Shown here piece by piece: positions 27,714 through 35,465 of a stretch of DNA of 64,000 bases. The position numbers and the translations under genes were made by a program. The stretch's first letter is position 1; every line of letters begins with the position of its first letter. The stretch comes from an uncultured Paracoccaceae bacterium. Its GTDB lineage: Bacteria > Pseudomonadota > Alphaproteobacteria > Rhodobacterales > Rhodobacteraceae. The stretch is taken from positions 53,318 to 117,317 of the forward strand of contig CANMMF010000012.1 of NCBI GenBank assembly GCA_947498985.1, given 5' to 3'. The notes beneath the pieces are model-generated. The model had not been told where the DNA came from. It was given only the letters and a program-made list of their open reading frames with translations, and did no database searches.

Positions 27714-29353
27714 CCCTGCCCACCACCGCGCCTTTCGCCGTCACGCTGGATGTCGGCACATCGCTGGAGAACCACACCGGGTCCTGGCGCACCGAACGGC
27801 CGGTCTATCTCGACCGTCTGCCGCCCTGCAACCACGCTTGCCCCGCCGGCGAGAACATCCAGGCGTGGCTTTCGCTTGCCGAAGAGGGCCGCTACGAGGA
27901 AGCCTGGCAGGAGATCATGACCAACAACCCGCTGCCGGGCATCATGGGGCGCGCCTGCTATCACCCGTGCGAGACGGCGTGCAACCGCAAGGACATCGAT
28001 TCCGCCGTCAGCATCCACGCGGTCGAGCGCTTTCTCGACGATCAGTCCCGCAAGGAAGGCTGGATGCCGCAGGTCCCCTCCGCGATGTCGGGCAAACATG
28101 TGCTTGTTGTGGGCGCCGGGCCGTCGGGGCTCTCTGCCGCTTATCACCTGCGCCGTCTCGGCCATGCGGTCACGATCTACGAGGCCGGGCCCGTGGCGGG
28201 CGGCATGATGCGCTTCGGCATCCCCGCCTACCGGCTGCCCCGCGACGTGGTGGAGGCCAATATCAAGCGCATCGAGGACATGGGTGTGACCTTTGTGCTC
28301 AACCGCAAGGTCGAGGATATCGCCGCCGAAAAGGCCGCAGGCGGCTTTGACGCGGTGTTTCTGGCCATCGGCGCGCATCTGGCCAACCGCGCCTATATTC
28401 CCTCTGCCGATGCGGGCCGCATTCTCGATGCGGTGGGGGTGCTGCACGACATGGAGACCGAAGCGGAAAAGCCGATGCTGGGCCGCCGGGTGGTGGTCTA
28501 TGGCGGCGGCAACACCGCCGTCGACGTCGCCCGCACCGCCAAGCGCATGGGCGCCGAAGAGGCGATCATCGTCTACCGCCGCACACGCGAACAGATGCCC
28601 GCCCATGATTTCGAGATGGACGAGGCGATGGAGGAAGGCGTCATCGTCAACTGGCTGACCACCATCACCGAGGTCGGCGACGGCGGCAGGGTCATGGTCG
28701 AACGCATGGAGCTTGACGAGAGCGGCAAGCCGCAGCCCACCGGCGAGATGGACAGCCTCGAGGCCGACACCGTGGTCATGGCGCTGGGTCAGAACGTGGA
28801 CACATCCTTTGTCGAAAAGCTGGACGGGGTCGAGATCAGCAACAAGACCATTCAGGTCGATGCGCAGTTCATGACCGGCCATGCGGGCGTCTTTGCGGGC
28901 GGTGACATGGTGCCGTCGGAACGCACGGTGACCGTCGCAGTGGGCCACGGCAAGCACGCCGCCCGCGCCATCCACGCCTGGCTGCATCAGGACAAATACG
29001 AACGCCCCGCAAAGCCCGAGATCGCGAGCTATGACAAGCTCAACCCGTGGTATTACACCGATGCGCCGGAAACCGTGCAGCACATGCTCGATATCGAACG
29101 GCGCAAATCCACCTTCGGAGAAGTGGTCGACGGGCTCGACGAGACCAACGCGCTTTACGAGGCGCGGCGCTGCCTGAGCTGCGGCAATTGCTTTGAATGC
29201 GACAATTGCTACGGCGTCTGCCCCGACAATGCGGTGATCAAGCTTGGCCCGGGCAACCGGTTCAAGTTTGACTACGATTACTGCAAGGGCTGCGGCATCT
29301 GCGTGGCCGAATGCCCCTGCGGCGCGATCAAGATGGTGCCCGAAGAGATCTGA
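27710..29353 (+). CDS. GltD-like FAD/NAD(P) oxidoreductase fused to a ferredoxin domain
   Basis: This is a 547-aa protein. The N-terminal iron-sulfur region (PPCNHACPAGENIQ; CYHPCETACNR) is typical of glutamate synthase small subunit and NfnB-type proteins. FAD and NAD(P) Rossmann motifs follow in VVGAGPSGLSAAYHLRRLG and VVYGGGNTAVDVARTAKRMGA, with GGDMVPSERTVTVAVGHGKHAA closing the flavin domain. The C-terminus is a 2[4Fe-4S] ferredoxin (CLSCGNCFECDNCYGVCPDNA and CKGCGICVAECPCGAI) corresponding to the delta subunit of pyruvate:ferredoxin oxidoreductase. It would carry electrons from the POR beta cluster to NAD(P). It is the last gene of the operon. Confidence 0.88.
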   Translation: MTLPTTAPFAVTLDVGTSLENHTGSWRTERPVYLDRLPPCNHACPAGENIQAWLSLAEEGRYEEAWQEIMTNNPLPGIMGRACYHPCETACNRKDIDSAVSIHAVERFLDDQSRKEGWMPQVPSAMSGKHVLVVGAGPSGLSAAYHLRRLGHAVTIYEAGPVAGGMMRFGIPAYRLPRDVVEANIKRIEDMGVTFVLNRKVEDIAAEKAAGGFDAVFLAIGAHLANRAYIPSADAGRILDAVGVLHDMETEAEKPMLGRRVVVYGGGNTAVDVARTAKRMGAEEAIIVYRRTREQMPAHDFEMDEAMEEGVIVNWLTTITEVGDGGRVMVERMELDESGKPQPTGEMDSLEADTVVMALGQNVDTSFVEKLDGVEISNKTIQVDAQFMTGHAGVFAGGDMVPSERTVTVAVGHGKHAARAIHAWLHQDKYERPAKPEIASYDKLNPWYYTDAPETVQHMLDIERRKSTFGEVVDGLDETNALYEARRCLSCGNCFECDNCYGVCPDNAVIKLGPGNRFKFDYDYCKGCGICVAECPCGAIKMVPEEI

Positions 29354-29398
29354 GGGGCCGCGGCCTACGGCGTTTCGGTCTTGACCTGAGACAATCAT

Positions 29399-29446
29399 AT
29401 CGCCAATGCCACGAAAGCGCCGAACGCGTGGCCGTGCATTGGCGAT
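29399..29446. terminator. Large inverted repeat between converging operons
   Basis: An 11-bp perfect inverted repeat (ATCGCCAATGC at 29399-29409, GCATTGGCGAT at 29436-29446), with an inner CACG/CGTG pairing, lies between the stop of the oxidoreductase gene and the stop of the converging histidine kinase gene. There is no T-tract. The position suggests a shared terminator. Confidence 0.5.
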
Positions 29447-29452
29447 CCAAGT

Positions 29453-30436
29453 TCAAACCGAAACGCTTTGGCGCGCCTCAAAGCGGACCTCGAACCGCGC
29501 GCCCGGATCCCCGCGCGTCAGCGAGATCCGGGCACCGTGCGATTGCAGCAGGGTGCGCACGATGGTCAGCCCCATGCCGGTGCCGCCCCCCGCGCGCCTT
29601 GTGGTGAAAAACGGATCGAAGATCCGCGCGGCATTGCCGTCCGAGACACCGCTGCCGTCATCACTGATCACCATCACGGATGTGCCGCCTGCGGCCTGCG
29701 CGGCCAACCGGACCTTGCGCGCCCCGTGCTCGGCGGCATTGCGCAGAAGCTGCCCGATCACCACGCGCATCCCCTCCGCCGCCATCGGGAACGCCACCGT
29801 TTCACCCGCGAACGAAAGCGTCAGCTGCGGCCACTCGGCCTGCAGGCCCGGCGCAAGATCCGCCAGCGTGCACTGGCCGATATAGCGCGACTCCCGCGCC
29901 CGCGCGACGTCGCGCAGCGCGGCCAGCTGCGTTTCGATCTGGGCCCGCGCCTCATCGATCTGCCCCACCAGCCGCGCGTCGGAGGCGGTCAAGGCGCCAC
30001 CATCCTCGAGCAGCTCGCCCGCTGCACGAATGGCCGAAACCGGAGTGCGGATCTCATGTGTGACATGGTCGGTGAAGGCGCGGATGCTGGCCTCCCGGTC
30101 GCGCAGCGCATGGGCCATGGCGATCACCCCCTGCCCGGTCGCGTGCAACTCGCGCGTCCCGTAATGGCGCGGCGGCGACGGTCTGTCGCCGCGGGTCTGG
30201 GCCGCGGCATAGGCCTCGAGCGCGCGGATCGGACGCAGCAGCAGGCGCACCAGCAACCAGCCCAGTACCGCGGTGGCCAGCGTGATCCCCAGCGCCAGCA
30301 GAATCGCCGCGTCGCGAAAGCCGATCACCGGGCCCAGATAGCGCAACGCGACCAGCCCCGCGAAGGACAGCGCCAGCGTGCCCGCAAGCGCGCCGCCCAG
30401 CACAAAAAAGAGCGGCGGCCGCCAACGCCGCATCAC
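29453..30436 (-). CDS. Membrane sensor histidine kinase
   Basis: This is a 327-aa kinase with two transmembrane helices (about 8-30 and 43-65) and only a dozen residues between them, so it has essentially no periplasmic sensor. A HAMP-like linker (RPIRALEAYAAA) leads to the H-box RAFTDHVTHEIRTPVSAI, then the N-box GQLLRNAAEHGARKV, G1 SDDGSGVSDG and G2 GGGTGMGLTIV. It probably senses a signal in the membrane or through a partner. The neighbouring DUF4173 membrane protein in the same operon is a candidate. It overlaps the response regulator gene by 4 bp. Confidence 0.9.
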   Translation of the reverse strand: MMRRWRPPLFFVLGGALAGTLALSFAGLVALRYLGPVIGFRDAAILLALGITLATAVLGWLLVRLLLRPIRALEAYAAAQTRGDRPSPPRHYGTRELHATGQGVIAMAHALRDREASIRAFTDHVTHEIRTPVSAIRAAGELLEDGGALTASDARLVGQIDEARAQIETQLAALRDVARARESRYIGQCTLADLAPGLQAEWPQLTLSFAGETVAFPMAAEGMRVVIGQLLRNAAEHGARKVRLAAQAAGGTSVMVISDDGSGVSDGNAARIFDPFFTTRRAGGGTGMGLTIVRTLLQSHGARISLTRGDPGARFEVRFEARQSVSV

Positions 30437-31107
30437 GGGTGCAGGCTCATGCGCATGCCCTGCCCATGCACCGTCTCGATTGCCTCCGGACAGCCCGCGT
30501 CGGCCAGCTTGCGGCGCAGGTTGCGCAAATGGCTGTCGAGCGTGCGGTCCGACACCGGGCTGTTGGCCCCCCAGATCGCCGCGACAAGCTCGGCGCGCGG
30601 CGTCAGCCGCTCGGGCTCGCGCATGAGACGGGCGAGCAACCCGAATTCGGTGCCCGTCAACGCGAGGCTCTGGGCCCCGACCCGGCAGATCCGCGCGTGG
30701 GTGTCGAGCGACAGCGCGCCGTGTTCCAGCCGCGCGGCGTCACGCGGGTGGGCATATCGTTTCAGTATCGCCCGCACGCGCGCCACCATCTCTCTGGGGC
30801 TGAACGGCTTGGTCAGATAGTCATCCGCCCCCAGTTCAAGCCCCAGCACGCGGTCGAACTCGTCATCGCGCGCCGTCAGAAAGAGGATCGGCACATCCGA
30901 CCGCGCCCGGATGCGGCGGCAGGTTTCGAAACCGTCCATCTCGGGCAGGCCGACATCGAGCACCACAAGATCCGGCGCCTCGCGCGCGGCATGGATCAGC
31001 GCCTGCTTGCCATCGCCCGCCACAATCACCGAAAACCCCGCGCGTTCGAGCGCGAGCCTGACAAGCTCGCGCAGCCGGGGATCATCATCCACGATCAGGA
31101 TTTTCAT
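30433..31107 (-). CDS. OmpR-family response regulator
   Basis: This is a 224-aa regulator. The receiver domain (1-115) has the acidic pocket in ILIVDDDPRL, the phosphoacceptor in LVVLDVGLPEMDG, and the Thr and Lys of LFLTARDDEFD and GADDYLTKPFSPREM. The C-terminal winged helix has ALTGTEFGLLARLM and SDRTLDSHLRNLRRKL. The ATG at 31107 overlaps the stop of the DUF4173 gene as TGATG, so the three genes are co-translated. Phased GTGCAGA repeats upstream of the operon are candidate binding sites. Its partner is the kinase coded immediately downstream. Confidence 0.93.
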   Translation of the reverse strand: MKILIVDDDPRLRELVRLALERAGFSVIVAGDGKQALIHAAREAPDLVVLDVGLPEMDGFETCRRIRARSDVPILFLTARDDEFDRVLGLELGADDYLTKPFSPREMVARVRAILKRYAHPRDAARLEHGALSLDTHARICRVGAQSLALTGTEFGLLARLMREPERLTPRAELVAAIWGANSPVSDRTLDSHLRNLRRKLADAGCPEAIETVHGQGMRMSLHP

Positions 31108-32603
31108 CACGGCCTCTGCTCGGACACCTCCCGGGCAACATAGCGTTGCGCGGCCCAGCTCCGAAAGCCCCATTCCCGCCAGTTCGAGATCCGCGGCGGC
31201 GCAATCCGGCAGGTCCCCAGATCGACCTGCCCACCGCGCATGGTACCGACACCGTGCTTCAGGACCGGGCCCGCCGCCAGCCCGCCCAGCGCACACAGAT
31301 ACGCGCGATCCGGCTCTGCCCGCGTGACGTTTTCGGCGGCGATGATCTGCGCGAAATTGACAAGGCTGCACAGGTAAAGCGTGGCCAGCCCCAGTATGAC
31401 ACCGCGCGACACCAGCCAGCGATTTCCATGCGCGCGCAACACTTGCCAGCAGGCCAGGGCAAGCAGAACCGCGACAAGACCGATCCAGATCAGCGCGTAG
31501 AGGCGCAGATAGGTCAGGCCAAACGCATCGATATAAAGCTCAAGCCGCATTCCGGCGGCGGCACAGAGCACAGTGTTCTGAGCCAGCCACAACAGCAGCA
31601 ATGGCCGGATCAGGCGGTGTTCTGCCAGAAACGGGCGCGCGGCGAGCGAAAAGGCAGCGGCAAGGATTGCGGCCGCCAGGAGCGGATAGGCGCCGCGATG
31701 CGCGTATTCCGCCAGCGTGATCCCCGCGGGCAGTTCGGCACCGAAAAGGAGGATCGACAGATCGGTCAGGCTCTGCACGCCGATCAGACCGTTGAAGAGT
31801 ACCAGGGCGCGCAGCACCGACCCTGCATTGATGCCGAACCGCCGCAGATCCGGCGCGGTGAACGCTCTGGTTTGGGAGGCCGTCGCGGGGGATGGATCGG
31901 CGGTCAGAAACGGCATCACGAAGATCGCGATGCCGCTCCAGAACGCGGCGCGGTGCAGGAGGGCCCAGATATCGAGATCGATCTCGAGCATTCGCGCCAG
32001 AACCGGGTTGGCGTCCATCAGCAGCGCCGAGAGGACAAGCCCGCCGCCCAGCGGGAACGCCCAGTTGCGCAGGAGGGCCCCGGGGCCCGTCTTGCTCGCG
32101 CTTGTGTCGAAGATCCGGCGCAATCCCGCGCGCGCCGGGCGCGGGTTCAGCACACCCAGCCAGCGCAACGGCAGGCATGCGGCAAAGCGCAGCGTTGCAT
32201 CCGCAACAGAGGCCGCGCGGACATGGCCTGAGATGATCGCCGCACCAAGTCCGACGATCAGGATGGCCACCGAGAGGGCTTGCAGATGCACGATGACGGG
32301 CAAAACCGCGATCAAGATGATCGCGACGCTGCCGGCTTTGGGTGCAGCCCGCTGCGCCAGCAGAGAGGCCACAAACAACGCGGCGGCAAACAATGCCACG
32401 GAGATTCCGCGCGGTTGCTGCCAGAACAGCAAGTCCCCGACCAGCACAAGCGCCAGAACCGCCAGCGCCCGGCGCCGGTACGCGAGGCGTGTATCGTCGG
32501 GTTCGGGTTGCGGCGTGGCGCGGTCGGCCGGGTCCAGCTCCAGCCACCAGCCGTCGAGGGCCAGGGCACGCGGCACGCCGCGGATCGTCAGGGTCTGAGT
32601 CAT
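31107..32603 (-). CDS. DUF4173 multi-pass membrane protein
   Basis: This is a 498-aa inner-membrane protein. A soluble N-terminal piece of about 45 residues is followed by roughly ten hydrophobic helices (for example RALAVLALVLVGDLLF, LSVAILIVGLGAAIISG, LYALIWIGLVAVLLALACWQVL and GVILGLATLYLCSLVNFAQII). The C-terminal about 70 residues carry an extracytoplasmic-looking tail with two Cys (YLCALGG, LGTCRI). DUF4173 proteins often accompany two-component genes, and this one begins the operon with a regulator and a sensorless kinase, so a signalling role is likely but unproven. The ATG follows AGGTGG. Confidence 0.78.
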   Translation of the reverse strand: MTQTLTIRGVPRALALDGWWLELDPADRATPQPEPDDTRLAYRRRALAVLALVLVGDLLFWQQPRGISVALFAAALFVASLLAQRAAPKAGSVAIILIAVLPVIVHLQALSVAILIVGLGAAIISGHVRAASVADATLRFAACLPLRWLGVLNPRPARAGLRRIFDTSASKTGPGALLRNWAFPLGGGLVLSALLMDANPVLARMLEIDLDIWALLHRAAFWSGIAIFVMPFLTADPSPATASQTRAFTAPDLRRFGINAGSVLRALVLFNGLIGVQSLTDLSILLFGAELPAGITLAEYAHRGAYPLLAAAILAAAFSLAARPFLAEHRLIRPLLLLWLAQNTVLCAAAGMRLELYIDAFGLTYLRLYALIWIGLVAVLLALACWQVLRAHGNRWLVSRGVILGLATLYLCSLVNFAQIIAAENVTRAEPDRAYLCALGGLAAGPVLKHGVGTMRGGQVDLGTCRIAPPRISNWREWGFRSWAAQRYVAREVSEQRP

Positions 32604-32802
32604 ATTCCACCTGTTTGTCCTTGAGTTTCAAAGCGGGGTCTGCCCGACGCCTCGTGCAGACCGTCCGCGCAAAACGTGCAGAAGATGTGCAGATCCGCGC
32701 CCTGTGCCCGTCCCGAACCGCCGGGATCCGTCGCCCCCGCGGTTGGTTTTGCACATGGCGCTGCATATCTGAGGTCAAACGCGCTGAGGGTGAGGGATCG
32801 AC
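32604..32802. promoter_or_regulatory. Divergent promoter region with phased GTGCAGA repeats
   Basis: GTGCAGA occurs three times, at 32654, 32676 and 32687, spaced by 22 and 11 bp. All three therefore lie on the same helix face, as expected for tandem OmpR-family binding sites. They lie between the DUF4173/two-component operon and the serine hydrolase gene, and could be bound by that response regulator. Confidence 0.45.
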
Positions 32803-34782
32803 ATGCGCCTTGTGGCAAGAACGGCGGTGATGCTGATATCGGCCCTGCTCCTGGGGCTGACCATGGGCGCGGCGACCGCGCAGGAGAGCTTGGGCGACAC
32901 GCCGGAGCCCGGGCCAGTGGCGCCCGCGTCAGACCAGGTCACTCTCGACGCCGCGGATCTGGAGGCCTGGCTGGCGGGCTTTCTGCCCTACGCCATCGCG
33001 CAGGCCAATATCGCCGGTGCTGTGGTCGTTGTCGTGGACCGCGACGGCATCGTGTTTCAGCAAGGCTACGGCTATGCGGATGTGGCGGCGCGCAAGCCCG
33101 TGAGCGCATCGCAGACGCTCTTTCGCCCGGGCTCGATCTCCAAGCTTTTCACCTGGACGGCGGTCATGCAGCAGGTTGAACGCGGCACGCTCGATCTGGA
33201 CACCGACATCAATCGCTACCTCGATTTCGAGATCCCCGAGTTTCAGGGCGCGCCGATCACCCTGCGCGATATCATGACCCATATGACGGGCTTCGAAGAG
33301 GCGTTGCGCAATCTCTTCGGCGATCCGTCCGCCGCTCCGATGAGCCTTGAGACCTATGTCAAATCCAGCCTGCCCGCCCGGGTCTTTGCGCCCGGCACAA
33401 CGCCCGGCTATTCCAACTACGCCTCCGCGCTGGCAGGCTATATCGTCGAGCGGGTGAGCGGCACGCCGTTCAACAGCTATGTCGAACGCAACATCTTCGC
33501 GCCTCTGGACATGCAGAGCGCGACCTTTGCCCAGCCGCTGCCCGAGCGCCTCGCGGCCCGCATGTCCAACGGCTATCCGGATGCCCGCGCCGCCCCGCGG
33601 ACCTTCGAGATCGTCGCCGCCGCGCCGGCCGGGGCGCTGACCGCCAGCGGCACGGATATCGGCCGCTTCATGGTGGCGTATCTGAACGGCGGGGCGGGGC
33701 TGCTCGCGCCGGAGACGGCGACGCTGATGCAGACCTACCGCGCGCCGGGGATCGCGGGCCTCAACCACATGGCGCTGGGGTTTTATGAAAAGCGCGTGAA
33801 CGGGCATCGCGGCATCGGTCACGCCGGGGACACGCAGAGCTTTCACAGCGACCTGACCCTGTTTCCCGATCTCGGCGTCGGGCTTTTTGTCTCGCTCAAC
33901 GGCGGCGGCACCGGGGCGCAAAGCCTTGCCATCCGCGAGCTGCTGTTCCGGAACTTTGCCGACAGGTATCTGCCGCCCGACACAGGCGAGGCCGGACCCG
34001 GCGTCGATGCCGAAACCGCCCGCGCACATGCGGAGCTTGTCTCCGGCAACTACATCAGCACCCGCGGCTCGTTCACCAATTTCCTGAGTTTCGCGGGGTT
34101 TCTGGGGCAGGCGCAGATTGCCACGACAGCAGACGGCACGCTTTCGGTACCGCTGCTCGACAGGCTCAATCTGGGCACGCTCGACTGGGTCGAGGTCGCG
34201 CCCTTTGTTTGGGAGGATGCGCGCACCGGCCACCGCGTCGCCGCAGAGGTCCGCGAGGGGCGCGTGACGCGCCTGAGTACCGATCTCTTTGCGCCGTTCA
34301 TGGTGCTGATCCCGGCGCCGCCGATGCGGAATGCGGCGATCTGGGCGCCGGTTCTGGGCGTGGCGCTGGCGGTGATCGTCCTGCAGGCTTTGCTGTGGCC
34401 GGTCCGGGCGGTGATCCGGCGCAGGTTCCGTGCGCCGTTTCGTCTTGGCGGCACGGCGCTCGCCGCCTACCGGCTGACCGCGGTGTTCGCCTGGGGGGTC
34501 GTGCTGGCGCTGCTGGGCTGGCTGGCGTTCATGGTGATGGTGTCCACCGATGTGTCCTTGCTCAGCGGCCCGCTTGACGGGCTGATCAACGCGCTGCGGC
34601 TTCTGCTGCCCGCCGCCGCAATTGGCCTCTTGCTGTCGGCGACGGCGCATCTGGGGCTTGCGGGCATGCAGGACCGCTCCGTCCTGTCGCATATCGGCCG
34701 GGTGCTGCTGCTGGTGTCGGCCGGGTTGATCGTCTGGACGGTCTTCTCCTACCGGCTTTACGGCTTCGGGCTGCACTACTGA
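32803..34782 (+). CDS. Membrane-tethered serine hydrolase (beta-lactamase class C/PBP4* family)
   Basis: This is a 659-aa exported protein. Signal peptide MRLVARTAVMLISALLLGLTMG is cut near ATAQ. The hydrolase domain (about 45-390) has the SxxK nucleophile in RPGSISKLFTW, the YxN motif in PGYSNYASALAGYIVE, and a later HAGDT segment replacing KTG. A linker domain precedes four C-terminal transmembrane helices from about residue 512 (VLGVALAVIVLQALLW, FAWGVVLALLGWLAFMVMV and two more). The family includes D-amino-acid peptidases, esterases and Pab87-like proteases rather than true beta-lactamases. It is divergent from the DUF4173/two-component operon and may be part of its regulon. Confidence 0.88.
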   Translation: MRLVARTAVMLISALLLGLTMGAATAQESLGDTPEPGPVAPASDQVTLDAADLEAWLAGFLPYAIAQANIAGAVVVVVDRDGIVFQQGYGYADVAARKPVSASQTLFRPGSISKLFTWTAVMQQVERGTLDLDTDINRYLDFEIPEFQGAPITLRDIMTHMTGFEEALRNLFGDPSAAPMSLETYVKSSLPARVFAPGTTPGYSNYASALAGYIVERVSGTPFNSYVERNIFAPLDMQSATFAQPLPERLAARMSNGYPDARAAPRTFEIVAAAPAGALTASGTDIGRFMVAYLNGGAGLLAPETATLMQTYRAPGIAGLNHMALGFYEKRVNGHRGIGHAGDTQSFHSDLTLFPDLGVGLFVSLNGGGTGAQSLAIRELLFRNFADRYLPPDTGEAGPGVDAETARAHAELVSGNYISTRGSFTNFLSFAGFLGQAQIATTADGTLSVPLLDRLNLGTLDWVEVAPFVWEDARTGHRVAAEVREGRVTRLSTDLFAPFMVLIPAPPMRNAAIWAPVLGVALAVIVLQALLWPVRAVIRRRFRAPFRLGGTALAAYRLTAVFAWGVVLALLGWLAFMVMVSTDVSLLSGPLDGLINALRLLLPAAAIGLLLSATAHLGLAGMQDRSVLSHIGRVLLLVSAGLIVWTVFSYRLYGFGLHY

Positions 34783-34867
34783 TCGGGCATGTCCGGCCGG
34801 GACCTGCAAAGGCCCGCGCAGGCTGCGCGCCTTGACCGGCGCCCTGCCCCCGCAGCCCCCGGCGCGC

Positions 34868-35344
34868 TCAGCTCCGCGTGCTCGGGACGATCTGGCCGTT
34901 GCTTTTGATCTTCCTGAGGATCATGTTGGTCTGCGCGCTGCGCAGGCAGGGGAGCTTGAACAGCACTTCCTCCAGAAAGCCGTTATAGGCGGCGACGTCG
35001 CGGCAGACGACGCGCAGATGGTAATCGGCCATCCCCGTGGTCGCGGTGCATTCGACCACCTCTGGACGCTCCAGAATGCTTTGCAGGAACTGATCGACCC
35101 CGGCGCTGTCATGGCGGGCCAGCTGGACATGCACAATCGCCTCGAAATGCAGCCCCATCCGCGCAGGCTCCACAATCGCGGCGTAGCGGGTGATGACGCC
35201 CTTGTCCTCCAGCGCGCGGACGCGTCGCCAGCAGGCGGAGGTCGACATTGCCGTGCGTTCGGCCAGCTCGCTGTTGGTCAGCCGTGCTTCGGACTGCAAT
35301 TGCGCGAGAATGTCGAGATCGGCTTGTGAAAGGTCTTCTGGCAT
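34868..35344 (-). CDS. Lrp/AsnC-family transcriptional regulator
   Basis: This is a 158-aa full-length Lrp-type regulator. The N-terminal helix-turn-helix (DLDILAQLQSEARLTNSELAER, then STSACWRRVRALEDKGVI) precedes a RAM ligand-binding domain ending CLRSAQTNMILRKIKS. Lrp proteins respond to amino acids. It is divergent from the indolepyruvate:ferredoxin oxidoreductase gene, which makes an aromatic amino acid or its 2-oxoacid a plausible effector and that gene a plausible target. Two perfect palindromes lie directly in front of its start codon. Confidence 0.92.
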   Translation of the reverse strand: MPEDLSQADLDILAQLQSEARLTNSELAERTAMSTSACWRRVRALEDKGVITRYAAIVEPARMGLHFEAIVHVQLARHDSAGVDQFLQSILERPEVVECTATTGMADYHLRVVCRDVAAYNGFLEEVLFKLPCLRSAQTNMILRKIKSNGQIVPSTRS

Positions 35345-35360
35345 GTCTTTTCCGAAATTG

Positions 35361-35383
35361 GCAAATTTGCGGTAGACTCTACC
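35361..35383. promoter_or_regulatory. Candidate Lrp operator: adjacent palindromes
   Basis: Two perfect inverted repeats abut: GCAAATTTGC (35361-35370) and GGTAGA-C-TCTACC (35371-35383). They lie 17-39 bp before the Lrp start and about 83-105 bp before the iorAB start. Family behaviour suggests Lrp autoregulation and control of the divergent gene. Confidence 0.5.
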
Positions 35384-35465
35384 AATTATCTACCATTCCC
35401 TGAACAGAAAGACAAGAATACCCAGCCTGCGCGCGATAGACTCCCCGCAAAAGGGAACCACACGC

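Noticed and set aside
32929..34809. 626-codon open frame on the minus strand
   Set aside because: It is antisense to the serine hydrolase gene and Arg/Gln-rich without motifs.
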